DNA of 64,000 bases from Betaproteobacteria bacterium (GCA_016720065.1 JADJXY010000002.1:571001-635000), one strand, 5' to 3'; numbered from the stretch's first letter, positions 53,720 through 63,658 are shown. The notes: generated from the sequence alone by a model not told the origin. Translations and numbers: made by a program.

Positions 53720-55420
53720 TTACGGGGAAACGGGGACGCCACTCCCAGACCACCAGGCCTCCCGGGCTGCCCGGCTTGCATCCCGGTCCACCTGAACTTC
53801 GATCAGGCAGGGTCCGCCGGCGGCGATGGCCTGAGCGAGGACAGGGGGAAATTCCTTCGGGTCGGACAGGGTCAAGCCGTTGAGGCCGAAAGCCCGCGCG
53901 GTGCTTGCCAGGTCGATACCCTGGGGGGTCAGCCAGGCGGCCTCGAATTCAGGCAGCCGGGCCTGGGGCAGGTGCTCGAAGATGCCACCGCCGCCATTCT
54001 TGATGACCACCGCCACCAGGGGAAGTCCGCGCAGGGCGGCCAGGCCTCCGATATCGTGCTGGGCGGCCAGATCGCCCAGGAGGGCAAGGGTGGGGCCGCG
54101 GGCCGCGGCGATTCCAGCGGCTGTGGAGAGGCTGCCGTCGATGCCGCTGGCACCGCGGTTGGCAAAGAATTCAAGCGTTTTGCTGTCGCTTCCGGAGAAG
54201 CTGTCCAGATCCCGGATGGGCAGCGAGTTGCCGACGAAAACCGGACAACCAGGCGGGGCCGCGGCAATGAGGGCGGCCAACAGCCGGGCTTCGGCCGGCA
54301 GGGCCAGACGGGCCAGGGCGGCGTTCGCCTCGTCTTCCGCAGCCCGGAAGGCGGCCCGCCATCCGGGCCGGGGCAGGGCGGGCAAGTGCTCCGCGAGGGC
54401 CTGGCACAGGCGGGTGGGGTCGGCTCGCACCACCGCACTGGCGGCATGGGCCGGGTCGTTCCAGCGTGGCCCGGGTTCCACCAGGATGACGCTTGGCGCG
54501 CGGGCCGCGTAGTCCTGCAGGGGGCGGCCGACGGGGGTGTCGCCAAAGCGCAGGACCCAGCTTGGCCGGTGGGCGGAGAGGAAGTCCGTACGCCGCAGCC
54601 AGCGGTCCTGGCGACAGCAGACGCGGCTGCGGTCCCAGGGGCCGAAGCGCAGGCCGGAGAGGGGCTCCGCCAGGATCGGGCAGTCCAGGTGCCGGGCCAG
54701 GGCGCCCACGGCGGGGGGGAAGTCCGGGTCGGCGGGGTTGCGGGCCGGGCCGCAGACGATGATGCCGGGCCCGCTGGCCTGGGCAGTGGCGATGGCGGCC
54801 AGGGCTTCCGCGGAAGGGGACGGCGGGCTCGGAGGGAACACCGCCACCGCCGCCAGGGCCGGGGGCGGCGGGATGTCCCCGCTGGGCACCAGGGGCTCGC
54901 GGAAGGCTTGGTTGAGATGAACCGGACCGGCCAGGGGGGCGAGGCTTTTCTCCACCAGGCGTGCGGCCAGGCGGTGCAGCCAGGCGGGGTCGAAATCGCG
55001 GTGAGGCGCTTCGAGCAGCACGCGCTCGCGCAGGAAGCCGGCGAACAGGCCGCTCTGGTCTATGGTCTGGTTGGCGCCGCAGCCCTGGAGTTCGGCGGGG
55101 CGGTCGGCGCTGATGAGGAGCAGAGGCACACCCGCGCGGTCGGCTTCGATGGCGGCCGGGAGCCAGTGTCCGGGGGCGCTGCCCGAGGTGGCGAGGAGCA
55201 GGGTGGGGAGCCCGCTGGCCTTGGTCAGCCCCAGGGCGAAGAACGCCGCGCTGCGCTCGTCCACCAGGACATGGCAGGCGATGGCCCCATGGCGCAGCAG
55301 GGCCAGGGCCAGGGGCGTCGAACGGGAGCCGGGGGAGATGACGGCGCGGCGGACCCCGGCGGCGGCAAATCCGCCCACCAGAACGTGGGACCAGAGGAGA
55401 TTGAGGCTGGCGGTGTCCAT
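53720..55420 (-). CDS. menD: SEPHCHC synthase (MenD)
   Basis: A 566-residue thiamine-diphosphate enzyme joining isochorismate and 2-oxoglutarate in menaquinone synthesis. The ThDP-activating Glu lies in CHVLVDERSAAFFALGL, and VISPGSRSTPLALAL opens the protein. FFANRGASGIDGSLSTAAG and LALLGDLAAQHDIGGL carry the cofactor and metal-binding residues, followed by IKNGGGGIFEHLPQA. ATG 55420 shares a base with the menF stop (TGATG). Last gene of menB-C-E-F-D. Confidence 0.95.
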   Translation of the reverse strand: MDTASLNLLWSHVLVGGFAAAGVRRAVISPGSRSTPLALALLRHGAIACHVLVDERSAAFFALGLTKASGLPTLLLATSGSAPGHWLPAAIEADRAGVPLLLISADRPAELQGCGANQTIDQSGLFAGFLRERVLLEAPHRDFDPAWLHRLAARLVEKSLAPLAGPVHLNQAFREPLVPSGDIPPPPALAAVAVFPPSPPSPSAEALAAIATAQASGPGIIVCGPARNPADPDFPPAVGALARHLDCPILAEPLSGLRFGPWDRSRVCCRQDRWLRRTDFLSAHRPSWVLRFGDTPVGRPLQDYAARAPSVILVEPGPRWNDPAHAASAVVRADPTRLCQALAEHLPALPRPGWRAAFRAAEDEANAALARLALPAEARLLAALIAAAPPGCPVFVGNSLPIRDLDSFSGSDSKTLEFFANRGASGIDGSLSTAAGIAAARGPTLALLGDLAAQHDIGGLAALRGLPLVAVVIKNGGGGIFEHLPQARLPEFEAAWLTPQGIDLASTARAFGLNGLTLSDPKEFPPVLAQAIAAGGPCLIEVQVDRDASRAAREAWWSGSGVPVSP

Positions 55421-56766
55421 CAGGCGCTGATGCGGTGGGGGGGGCGGGCCGGGACGGGCAGAAGCGGATGGGTCAGGGCTGCGGCAAGGGTATGGAATTT
55501 GGCCTCGGTTTCCGCCAGCTCCGCCCGGGGGTCCGATCCGGCCACGATGCCTGCCCCCGCCCATAGCCTGGCCTCGGGGCCTTCCAGGAGGGCACAGCGC
55601 AGGGCGACGGCCGCTTCACCTTGGCCGGCGGGGCCGAGTTGGCCAATGCCGCCGCTGTACCAGGCGGGCCGCTCCTCGCCGTGCCGGCGGAGCCACTCCA
55701 GGGCCTCCGGGCGCGGGTGGCCTCCCACCGCCGGAGTCGGGTGCAGGGCGTCGATCAGGTCGAAGAGACCGATGCCGGGCCGGGGCTGCCCGCACACCCG
55801 GGTGCGGCGGTGGCTCAGGTGGCCGAGCTGCACCACCTCGTCGGCTGATGCGAGCACGGGGCCGGCGCACAGGGGGGCCAGCGCGGCCCTCACGGCGGCG
55901 ACCACGTGGGCCTGCTCGCGGCGGTTCTTGTCGCTGTCGAGGGAGGAGTCGCCGTCGCTCCAGGCCGACCCGGCCAGGGCGTCGGCTTCGGCATGGCCGT
56001 CGGTGAGGCGGACCAGGGTTTCCGGCGTCGCGCCCAGAAAGATCCGGCGGCCGTCTCCGGCGGCGTAGGTGAGGCAGTCGGGCTGACGGGCGAGGAGGGT
56101 GGCGAGGAGCGGGGCCGGCGGAATGGGGCGCGCTGCGATGAAGCGGGCTTCCCGGGCCAGAACCAGCTTGTCGCAGCGCCCGCTGGCGATTTCCCGCAGG
56201 GCGCTGCGCACCCGGGTCAGCCAGGCTTCGTCGTGCAGCGCGCGGGACTGGCGCAGGGCGGCCACCGGCCCCCGGCCGTCGGCCTGGGCCAGGAGGGCCT
56301 TGGCTTCGGCGAGTGCGGCGGGAAAGCTCCCGGCCAGGCCGTTGAAGCTCAGACTGCTGTGGCCGTCGCGACAGTCGAGGACCAGCAAGGGCAGTACCAG
56401 GCGGGCGGCGGGGCCGTCGCTCGCGCGGGGGGAGAAGGAAAAGCCGAAGAACAAGCGCGGCGCTTCGTCCCAGCGGCCGGCGGCATAGACCCCTTCCGCC
56501 GCGCTGCGCAGGGCGGCGAAGCGCCCGGGGCCGGAGGTGACGAATTCGAGGGCGGCCCCCAGGCCCAGGGTCCAGCGCCGCTGCCGGGGATGGGCCAGGT
56601 AAAAGGCGCTGCCCTGGGCGGGCAGGGCAGCGAGCCAGTCGTTCTCGCCCTCGCCCAGGGGCAGGGTGAGGCTCACCGGCGTGCTGGCGGAGGCCCCCCG
56701 GGCCAGGGCGGCGAGGCGTGCGGCGAGGGCCGGATGGGAAAGCCAGCTCAGGGCGGCATCGATCAC
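55420..56766 (-). CDS. menF: Isochorismate synthase (MenF)
   Basis: A 448-residue chorismate-using enzyme producing isochorismate. The C-terminal half has the family motifs CDKLVLAREARFIA, FLGATPETLVRL, ADALAGSAWSDGD, HRRTRVCGQPRPGIGLFDLI, LHPTPAVGGHPRPEAL, RPAWYSGGIGQLG and LWAGAGIVAGSDPRAELAET. GTG 56766 overlaps the menE stop (GTGA). The N-terminal domain is weakly conserved, as usual for the family. Confidence 0.93.
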   Translation of the reverse strand: MIDAALSWLSHPALAARLAALARGASASTPVSLTLPLGEGENDWLAALPAQGSAFYLAHPRQRRWTLGLGAALEFVTSGPGRFAALRSAAEGVYAAGRWDEAPRLFFGFSFSPRASDGPAARLVLPLLVLDCRDGHSSLSFNGLAGSFPAALAEAKALLAQADGRGPVAALRQSRALHDEAWLTRVRSALREIASGRCDKLVLAREARFIAARPIPPAPLLATLLARQPDCLTYAAGDGRRIFLGATPETLVRLTDGHAEADALAGSAWSDGDSSLDSDKNRREQAHVVAAVRAALAPLCAGPVLASADEVVQLGHLSHRRTRVCGQPRPGIGLFDLIDALHPTPAVGGHPRPEALEWLRRHGEERPAWYSGGIGQLGPAGQGEAAVALRCALLEGPEARLWAGAGIVAGSDPRAELAETEAKFHTLAAALTHPLLPVPARPPHRISA

Positions 56767-58235
56767 GCCGGGGCCTCTTGAGCAAGGCGGCGCAGGGCCT
56801 GACGGTCCAGCTTGCCCCCGGGCAGGCGGGGCAGGGTGCCGACGCACACGATGCGGCGGGGTCGGGCGGCCGGGCGCAGGCGCTCGCGGCACCAGTGGTC
56901 CAGGGTGGAGGGGGATGCGGTACCCGCCACCAGGGCGACCACCAGATCGCCCCAGGTGGCGTCGGGCACGCCTGCCACGGCGGCTTCCTTCACCCCGGGG
57001 CAGGCGGCCAGGGCCGCCTCGACTTCGCTCGGGTGGACCTTGAGACCGCCGCTGACCAGAAGGTCGTCGGCACGGCCCTGGACGAACACGCTGCCGCCCT
57101 CCAGGCGCCCGAGATCGCCGCTGGGCAGCCAGCCGTCTTCCAGGCCCAGCCCGGGCTTAAGGCCGGGGTTGAGATAGCCCCGCATGACCTGGCGCCCGCG
57201 GATGCGCAGACGCCCGTCCGGGTCGGCCACGACGCGCAGGCCGTCGAGGGGGCGTCCGGCCAGGCCGGGCTGCCAGGGCTCGTCCTGCGGACAGTGGGTG
57301 GCGATCTGGGCCGCCGTCTCGCTCATGCCCCAGGTGGGATGCACCGGCCAGCGGGCGTCCCGGGCCTGGCGATACAGGCTGTGAGACAGCGGGCCGCCGC
57401 CCACGAGGGCCACCCGCAGGCTCGCCGGAGCCGGGATGCCAGCCTCCAGCAGGCGCGCGAGCATGGCGGGGACCAGGGAGATGTGGGTCACTGGTGCGCA
57501 AGCCAGGGCAGCGGCGAGGCCGGGCAGCGAGAAACCATCGTGCAGCAGGACGCCGGCGCCGGCCCGGGCGGCGCGCCAGAGGATCGCCAGGCCGCCGATG
57601 TGATTGAGCGCCAGGCAATCCAGCCAGAGATCCCCCGGACCCAGGCCCAGACGGGCATTGGCGGCGCGGGCGGCGGCATCGAGGTTGCCGTGGGACAGCA
57701 TGACCGCCTTGGGCTCCCCGCTGCTGCCGCTGGTGCTTACGACCAGGGCAAGGTCGCCGGCCACAGCCTGGGCGGGTGGCGCGGGATGTGGCGCGGCGTG
57801 TGGCGCGGCGTGTGGCGCGGCGTGTGGGGCGGCGTGTGGGGCGGCGTATGGCGACGAGGCGCGCCATGCCTTCATCTCGCGGACTGCGGGTTGGACGCAA
57901 GGGAGGGGTTCCAGTCGCTCGGCGTGGTCTCCGGCCAGGAACTGCATGGCCGGCCAGGCGGCGTCCGCGGTCTGCGGGTCCAGGGGCCAGAAGGCGCGGC
58001 CGGCCAGGGCGCAGCCGTAGGCGGTGAGGGCGAGTTCGGCGCCGGTGCCGGCGATTGCCAGGATCGGTGCGGGGCTGGCGGCGGCGATGGCCTGGCTGCG
58101 GGTGCGGGCGGCTTCCACCAGGGCGGCGAAACTGTAGCGCTGTTGTGCCGTGATGAGGGCGACGCTGTCCGGGGTCCGGTCAGCGGCCTGCTGGAGCCAG
58201 TGGGCGAGGCTGCCGGGGTGGGGAAGTGGCTTCAT
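56763..58235 (-). CDS. menE: o-Succinylbenzoate-CoA ligase (MenE)
   Basis: A 490-residue acyl-adenylating enzyme: P-loop LVVSTSGSSGEPKAVMLSHG, A5 motif WGMSETAAQIATHC, GWLPSGDLGRLEGG, GRADDLLVSGGLKVHPSEVE, and the C-terminal catalytic Lys in PRLPGGKLDRQALR. An unusual Ala-Pro-His tract (PHAAPHAAPHAAPH) lies between the N-terminal region and the P-loop; it is encoded by a 12-bp tandem repeat. Start ATG 58235. It overlaps menF by 4 bp and follows menC after 44 bp. Confidence 0.93.
   Translation of the reverse strand: MKPLPHPGSLAHWLQQAADRTPDSVALITAQQRYSFAALVEAARTRSQAIAAASPAPILAIAGTGAELALTAYGCALAGRAFWPLDPQTADAAWPAMQFLAGDHAERLEPLPCVQPAVREMKAWRASSPYAAPHAAPHAAPHAAPHAAPHPAPPAQAVAGDLALVVSTSGSSGEPKAVMLSHGNLDAAARAANARLGLGPGDLWLDCLALNHIGGLAILWRAARAGAGVLLHDGFSLPGLAAALACAPVTHISLVPAMLARLLEAGIPAPASLRVALVGGGPLSHSLYRQARDARWPVHPTWGMSETAAQIATHCPQDEPWQPGLAGRPLDGLRVVADPDGRLRIRGRQVMRGYLNPGLKPGLGLEDGWLPSGDLGRLEGGSVFVQGRADDLLVSGGLKVHPSEVEAALAACPGVKEAAVAGVPDATWGDLVVALVAGTASPSTLDHWCRERLRPAARPRRIVCVGTLPRLPGGKLDRQALRRLAQEAPA
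57787..57846 (-). repeat. 12-bp tandem repeat in menE
   Basis: Five units of TGTGGCGCGGCG (the last two read TGTGGGGCGGCG) encode repeated Ala-Ala-Pro-His. The unit length is a multiple of three, so slippage changes the linker length without a frameshift. Confidence 0.9.
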
Positions 58236-58279
58236 CAGGGGATGATTATACAGAGGTGGCCGTGGGTCGCAGGGGTGCT

Positions 58280-59251
58280 TCAGGCCAGCAGGGGGACGAA
58301 TCCCAGCCCGGCGGTGGGGGGCAGCACGAGGCGGCCGGCGGTGATGACGGGCGCCCGGCCCGTGTCGGCCGCGAACCAGCCTGCGGTCGCCAGCCCGTGG
58401 GCCAGGGTCGAGCCGGTGACGGCGGCGATGGCGGCGGCGAGGTGGGCGGCGGCGAGAAGGCCGCAGGCACTTTCCAGGGCCGAGGTCACGACGCAGGCGA
58501 TGCCGGCTTGCTGGGCCCTTCGCGCGAGTTCCAGGCTGGCGCGCAGGCCCCCGTGGCGCGCCGGCTTGAGGATGAGGCGCCGTACGGGCGCCTGGCGGAG
58601 AAGGGCTTCCATGTCCTGGCCGGGCAGGGATTCGTCCAGGGCCAGGGCGATTTCCGTGCTGTCCTGGAGCCGGGCGAGCTGACCGGGATCGGGGGTGGCC
58701 AGGGGCTCCTCCAGGGACTCGACGGGCAGTTGCCGGCATTCCTTGAGGGCAGCGGCGGCGGTGGCTTCGTTCCAGGCGCCGTTGGCGTCGAGGCGCAACA
58801 CGGCTCCGGCGGGCAGCGCCGCGGCCAGGCGGGTGAGGTGGTCGAGCTCTGCTGCCAGGGGGGCGCAGCCCACTTTGATTTTGAGGACCGAGTAGCCGGC
58901 GGCGCAGACTTCCCGCAGTTCGCCCGGGGCCAGGGAGAGGACGGCGCCCAGGGAGGCATTGACGGGCACGTCGGGGGCCGTGGCACAGCCGGCCAGCCAG
59001 GCCGCGAGGGGCACCCCGGCTGCCTGGGCCTCCAGGTCGAGGGCGGCGCAGGACTCGGCGTGGCGGGTGGCCAGGGCCTCGTCTATGCCGGCCTCGGGCA
59101 GCGGAGCGCAGTCCCCCCAGGCGATGCGCCCGTCGGCGGCTTCGAGACACAGGAGATGCCCGCGGCGGCCATCGAGACGGCCGCGGGAGCTTTCCCAGGG
59201 CCGCAGCAGCGGCAGGCCGTAGGGCAGCCAGCGGGCGGTGACCGGAATCAA
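58280..59251 (-). CDS. menC: o-Succinylbenzoate synthase (MenC)
   Basis: A 323-residue enolase-superfamily enzyme that dehydrates SHCHC. The catalytic Lys lies in YSVLKIKVG, metal ligands in [26 protein letters not shown] and [12 protein letters not shown], and the second Lys in [11 protein letters not shown]. The start is inferred as TTG 59251, overlapping the menB stop (TTGA). The protein then begins [20 protein letters not shown], the normal MenC start, and no ATG or GTG lies nearby in frame. A longer open frame upstream is menB read out of phase. Confidence 0.88.
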   Translation of the reverse strand: MIPVTARWLPYGLPLLRPWESSRGRLDGRRGHLLCLEAADGRIAWGDCAPLPEAGIDEALATRHAESCAALDLEAQAAGVPLAAWLAGCATAPDVPVNASLGAVLSLAPGELREVCAAGYSVLKIKVGCAPLAAELDHLTRLAAALPAGAVLRLDANGAWNEATAAAALKECRQLPVESLEEPLATPDPGQLARLQDSTEIALALDESLPGQDMEALLRQAPVRRLILKPARHGGLRASLELARRAQQAGIACVVTSALESACGLLAAAHLAAAIAAVTGSTLAHGLATAGWFAADTGRAPVITAGRLVLPPTAGLGFVPLLA

Positions 59252-60075
59252 GGCCGTTTGCGGAAAGGGGTGAAGTCGGGAGGGCGGCGATCCAGCCAGG
59301 CGTTGCGGCCTTCCTGGCCCTCTTCGGTCATGTAGAACAGGCCGGTGGCGTTGCCCGCCAGTTCCTGAATTCCCGCCAGGCCGTCGGTGTCGGCGTTGAA
59401 GCCGGCCTTGAGCATGCGCAGGGCCATGGGCGAGAGTTGCAGCATCTGCCGGCACCAGGCGACGGTTTCCTCCTCCAGCCGCTCCAGCGGGACGACGGCG
59501 TTGACCAGGCCCCAGGCGAGGGCCTGGGCGGCGTCGTACTGGCGGCAGAGGAACCAGATTTCCTTGGCCCGCTTCATGCCGATGGTGCGGGCGAGCAGGC
59601 CGGCCCCCAGACCGGCGTCGAAGGAGCCAACCCGCGGCCCGGTCTGGCCGAAACGGGCGTTTTCCGCGGCGAGGGTGAGGTCGCACACCAGGTGCAGGAC
59701 GTGGCCGCCGCCCACGGCGTAGCCGGCGACCATGGCGACCACGGGCTTGGGCAGGCGGCGAATCTGCATCTGCAGGTCGAGGACGTTGAGGTGGGGGGTG
59801 CCGCCTTCGTCGATGTAGCCTTCGTCGCCCCGCACCTTCTGGTCGCCGCCGGAGCAGAAGGCTTCGTGTCCGGTGCCGGTGAGGATGATGGCGCCGATGG
59901 CGTTGTCGCGGTGGGCGCGATGGAAGGCGTCGATGAGTTGGGCGACGGTTTCGGGCCGGAAGGCGTTGCGCCGCTTGGGACGGTCGATGGCGATGCGGGC
60001 GATGCCTTCGGCGGCCTCGAAGCGGATGTCGGAGTAGTCGCCCTGGGGCTGCCAGGAGAGTGCGCTGCGGATCAT
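59248..60075 (-). CDS. menB: 1,4-Dihydroxy-2-naphthoyl-CoA synthase (MenB)
   Basis: A 275-residue crotonase-fold enzyme closing the naphthoquinone ring. Family motifs: [113 protein letters not shown]. Start ATG 60075. First gene of the men operon. Bases 60076-60250 separate it from the divergent receiver-GGDEF gene. Confidence 0.96.
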   Translation of the reverse strand: MIRSALSWQPQGDYSDIRFEAAEGIARIAIDRPKRRNAFRPETVAQLIDAFHRAHRDNAIGAIILTGTGHEAFCSGGDQKVRGDEGYIDEGGTPHLNVLDLQMQIRRLPKPVVAMVAGYAVGGGHVLHLVCDLTLAAENARFGQTGPRVGSFDAGLGAGLLARTIGMKRAKEIWFLCRQYDAAQALAWGLVNAVVPLERLEEETVAWCRQMLQLSPMALRMLKAGFNADTDGLAGIQELAGNATGLFYMTEEGQEGRNAWLDRRPPDFTPFRKRP

Positions 60076-60250
60076 GATGGACGCTTGGGTAAAAGGGCGA
60101 TTGTAGGGCGTCGCCGGGTGCCGCGCGAAAGATAGCCGCCCTGCCGACACCGTTCCTTGATTTTGATATACAGTGGCGGAAAAGAAGAAACTAAGCATTT
60201 AGTAATAGTGTGCCGCCCAGGGGGAATCGGCGGGTGGCACTGGAAGAGAC

Positions 60251-61522
60251 ATGAACGACCTGCCTCGCGTGCTCATCGTCGACGCCTCCCGCGTCATCCG
60301 GGCATCGCTGTCCAAATACCTCAGTACCTTTTTCGACATCCGTGAAGAAGCCAACGGCGAGTCCGCCTGGCAGACGCTGGTGCTCGATTCGTCCATCGTC
60401 GCGGTCATTTCCGGGGCGTCCATGCCCAAGCTCGATGGCTTCGGCCTGGTCGAGCGCCTGCGGGGCAGCAAACTTGCCCGCCTGCGCGCCACGCCCTTTT
60501 ACCTGATCGTTTCCGACGTGGTGAGCGAAGGCGAGCGCCAGCAGGCGCGCATCCGGGGGGTGACGGATTTTCTCCAGAAGGGCATGGCCAGTGCCCAGAT
60601 CGGAACGCTGGTGGCCGCCATCCGCGCGTCCACCGGGCCCCTGGCTGCGGAGGCAGAGGGGGGCGATCCGGCCGGCGCCAGCCTGGCCATGGCTACCGTG
60701 GCCGAGGAGGAATCCGTCGGTACGGCGAGCAACCTGGGCATCAGCGACATCATGGGCCAGTTGGGCCGGGTGGCGGGTATGTCCGGTATCACGGCCAGCG
60801 ACGTGATGGGGGTGGCGCGGCCGGCGCCGGATTTCCCGCCCCGGGCGGAAGTGGAGCAGGCCCTGACCAAGCTTCTGGCGGCCGGAGGAAACCATGCGGT
60901 CGGCGTGCTGGTCTTCGGGCTGGATAGTTATTCCCGGGTAGTCGGGCGCTTCGGCAGCGAACTGGGCGACAAGATCGCCGTGAAATTCGGTCGCCTCCTG
61001 GCCAACAAGATCCGCACCGATGACAGCATCGGCGCCTTCCTGCCGGGGCGCGTGGCCATCGTCGCTCCCGGCACCAACCGGGCCCTGTGCGCGAGTTTCG
61101 CCGAGCGGGTGTGCAAGGGGCTGGCCGCTGCGCAGATTTCCATCCGGGGCGAGCGGGTCGATATGACCGTGAGCGTGGGCATCGCCACCATGCCCGAGGA
61201 TGGCGTGACGCTCTCTGCCGACGATTTCCTGACCCTGGCCAACGGCCGCATGGAAGCCGCCCTGAAGGCGGGCGGCAATCGGGTCGAGTCAGGTGAGGCC
61301 AAGCGGGGCGAGGATTTCCGCAAGGATGAATTCATCCTCAAGCTGAAGGAACTGCTCGCGTCGGTTCCGCCCCAGGCCCTGCAGCCCTGCCTGGGCAGCG
61401 TGGGCCTGCAGATCGTCCCGGTGCTCAAGCAGATCGACCTGGCCTTCAACCTGAGCCTGCCGGTGGACGAGATCGAGCGCAAGCTCTGGTCCCGGGCGCG
61501 CTCGGAACGGATGATGGGATAG
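60251..61522 (+). CDS. Degenerate receiver-GGDEF protein
   Basis: A 423-residue protein. The receiver domain (VLIVDASRVIRASLSKYLST, residues 1-125) has Gly 55 at the phospho-acceptor position (AVISGASMPKLDG) and only one Asp in the acidic pocket. A linker of about 90 residues leads to a GGDEF-like fold (GVLVFGLDSYSRVVGRFGSE, MTVSVGIATMPEDGVTL) in which the catalytic GG(D/E)EF is replaced by PGRVA (SIGAFLPGRVAIVAPG). It can therefore neither be phosphorylated nor make c-di-GMP in the usual way; a binding or scaffold role is inferred. A terminator follows at 61555. Confidence 0.85.
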   Translation: MNDLPRVLIVDASRVIRASLSKYLSTFFDIREEANGESAWQTLVLDSSIVAVISGASMPKLDGFGLVERLRGSKLARLRATPFYLIVSDVVSEGERQQARIRGVTDFLQKGMASAQIGTLVAAIRASTGPLAAEAEGGDPAGASLAMATVAEEESVGTASNLGISDIMGQLGRVAGMSGITASDVMGVARPAPDFPPRAEVEQALTKLLAAGGNHAVGVLVFGLDSYSRVVGRFGSELGDKIAVKFGRLLANKIRTDDSIGAFLPGRVAIVAPGTNRALCASFAERVCKGLAAAQISIRGERVDMTVSVGIATMPEDGVTLSADDFLTLANGRMEAALKAGGNRVESGEAKRGEDFRKDEFILKLKELLASVPPQALQPCLGSVGLQIVPVLKQIDLAFNLSLPVDEIERKLWSRARSERMMG

Positions 61523-61554
61523 GCAGCGCTCCCGGGATTCTCGCCCGGGGTTGC

Positions 61555-61587
61555 AAAAAAATGGCCGGATCGCTCCGGCCATTTTTT
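61555..61587. terminator. Bidirectional rho-independent terminator
   Basis: TGGCCGGA (61562-61569) pairs with TCCGGCCA (61574-61581) around TCGC, with seven As before and six Ts after. It serves both the receiver-GGDEF gene and the convergent fumarase gene. Confidence 0.93.
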
Positions 61588-61601
61588 GTTTTCGGACTGG
61601 G

Positions 61602-63122
61602 TCAGGCCTTGACCGGAATCTTGCCGATCTTGACCTGCCACTCGTTCGGCCCGGTTTCGTGCACCGAGGTGCCGGCGGAGTCGACGGCCACGGTGACCGG
61701 CATGTCCTGCACGTCGAACTCGTAGATGGCTTCCATGCCCAGGTCGGCAAAGCCCACCACCTTGGCCGTCTTGATGGCCTTGGCCACCAGGTAGGCGGCG
61801 CCGCCGACGGCCATCAGGTAGGCGGACTTGTTGTCCTTGATCGCCTCGATGGCGACCGGGCCGCGCTCGGACTTGCCAATCATGGAGATGAGGCCGGTCT
61901 TCTCCAGCATCATGCGGGTGAATTTGTCCATGCGGGTGGCGGTGGTGGGGCCTGCGGGGCCGACCACTTCGTCGCGCACGGGGTCCACCGGGCCCACGTA
62001 GTAGATGACGCGGTTGGTGAAATCCACCGGCAGCTTCTCGCCCTTGGCCAGCATGTCGGCGATGCGCTTGTGGGCGGCATCGCGGCCGGTGAGCATTTTG
62101 CCGTTGAGGAGCAGCTTCTGGCCGGGCTTCCAGGCAGCGACTTCGGCCTGGGTCAGGGTGTCGAGATTGACGCGGGTGGCGGACTTCAAGTCCGGCGTCC
62201 AGGTGACGGCGGGCCAGTCTTCCAGCTTGGGCACTTCCAGCTTGGCGGGGCCGGAGCCGTCCAGGTGGAAGTGGCAGTGGCGGGTGGCGGCGCAGTTGGG
62301 CACCAGGGCCACCGGCAGGTTGGCGGCGTGGCAGGGGTAATCGAGCACCTTGACGTCGAGCACCGTGGTCAGGCCGCCCAGGCCCTGGGCGCCGACGCCC
62401 AGGGCATTGACCTTCTCGTACAGTTCCAGGCGCAGCTCCTCGGCGCGGTTCTTGGGGCCGCGGGCCTTCAGTTCATGGATATCCACCGGCGCCATGATGG
62501 ATTCCTTGGCCAGCAGCATGGCCTTCTCCGGCGTGCCGCCGATGCCGATGCCGATGATGCCCGGCGGGCACCAGCCGGCGCCCATTTCGGGGATCTTGTG
62601 CAGCACCCAGTCCACCAGGTCGTCGGAGGGGTTGAGCATGGCGAACTTGGACTTGGCTTCCGAGCCGCCGCCCTTGGCGGCGCAGATCACTTCCACGTGG
62701 TCGCCGGGGACGATTTCGAAATGCACCACGGCCGGGGTGTTGTCCTTGGTGTTCTTGCGGGCGCCGGCGGGGTCGGCCAGCACCGAGGCGCGCAGGGGGT
62801 TGTCCGGGTTGGCGTAGGCGCGGCGCACGCCTTCGTTGACCATCTCCTGCACGCTCATGGTGGCGTCGTCCCAGGTGACCTTCATGCCCACCTTGAGGAA
62901 GACCATGCCGATGCCGGTGTCCTGACAGATGGGGCGGTGGCCCTCGGCGGCCATGCGCGAATTGGTCAGGATCTGGGCGATGGCGTCCTTGGCGGCGGGG
63001 GATTCTTCCCGGTCGTAGGCCTCGCCCAGGGCCGTGATGTAGTCGAGGGGGTGGTAGTAGCTGATGTACTGGAAGGCATCGGCGACGGACTGGATCAGGT
63101 CTTCCTGGCGAATGGCGGTCAT
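61602..63122 (-). CDS. fumA: Class I fumarate hydratase
   Basis: A 506-residue iron-sulfur enzyme interconverting fumarate and malate. Cluster cysteines are likely those in RPICQDTGIG, GAGWCPPGIIGIGIGG and VPNCAATRHCHFHLDG. The C-terminal beta domain shows VIYYVGPVDPVRDEVVGPAG, TTATRMDKFT and GGAAYLVAKAIK. ATG 63122 (MTAIRQEDLIQSVADAFQYI) is chosen; a longer in-frame extension runs through the neighbouring gene in another phase. It follows the UPF0114 gene after 14 bp, so they may be co-transcribed. Confidence 0.93.
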   Translation of the reverse strand: MTAIRQEDLIQSVADAFQYISYYHPLDYITALGEAYDREESPAAKDAIAQILTNSRMAAEGHRPICQDTGIGMVFLKVGMKVTWDDATMSVQEMVNEGVRRAYANPDNPLRASVLADPAGARKNTKDNTPAVVHFEIVPGDHVEVICAAKGGGSEAKSKFAMLNPSDDLVDWVLHKIPEMGAGWCPPGIIGIGIGGTPEKAMLLAKESIMAPVDIHELKARGPKNRAEELRLELYEKVNALGVGAQGLGGLTTVLDVKVLDYPCHAANLPVALVPNCAATRHCHFHLDGSGPAKLEVPKLEDWPAVTWTPDLKSATRVNLDTLTQAEVAAWKPGQKLLLNGKMLTGRDAAHKRIADMLAKGEKLPVDFTNRVIYYVGPVDPVRDEVVGPAGPTTATRMDKFTRMMLEKTGLISMIGKSERGPVAIEAIKDNKSAYLMAVGGAAYLVAKAIKTAKVVGFADLGMEAIYEFDVQDMPVTVAVDSAGTSVHETGPNEWQVKIGKIPVKA

Positions 63123-63136
63123 GGCAGGCTTCCGAA

Positions 63137-63658
63137 CTAGTGGGACTGGTGTTGCAGGGTGAGCGTCTGGGTCATGATCTTGTCGGTGAGGGCGATCATG
63201 AGGGCGGAAACCAGGAAAAGGGCGTGGATGAGGGCCTGCCAGAGGATGACCCGATCGTCGATCTGGGCGGCGTTGATGAAGGTCTTCAGGAGGTGAATGG
63301 AGGAAATGCCGATCAGGGCCGTCGCCAGCTTGACCTTGAGCACCCCCGCATTGACGTGGGAAAGCCATTCCGGCTGATCGGGGTGGCCTTCCAGGTCGAG
63401 ACGGGAAACGAAGGTTTCGTAGCCCCCGACGATGACCATCACCAGCAGATTGGCGATCATGACGACGTCAATGAGGCCGAGGACGATCAGCATGACCTCG
63501 TTTTCTGAGAGACTGCCCGCCTTGCTGACCAAATGGATCAGTTCGTGCATGAACTGATATACGTAGACGCCCTGGGCTGCGATCAATCCGAGGTACAGGG
63601 GGGCCTGGAGCCAGCGGCTCCAAAAAATGAACCCTTCGAGTCTGGCGACGATTTTCAT
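63137..63658 (-). CDS. UPF0114 (YqhA-like) membrane protein
   Basis: A 173-residue protein with four helices: [60 protein letters not shown] and [30 protein letters not shown] is the family signature. Function unknown; it is an inner-membrane protein. It starts the transcript that includes fumA. Confidence 0.9.
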   Translation of the reverse strand: MKIVARLEGFIFWSRWLQAPLYLGLIAAQGVYVYQFMHELIHLVSKAGSLSENEVMLIVLGLIDVVMIANLLVMVIVGGYETFVSRLDLEGHPDQPEWLSHVNAGVLKVKLATALIGISSIHLLKTFINAAQIDDRVILWQALIHALFLVSALMIALTDKIMTQTLTLQHQSH

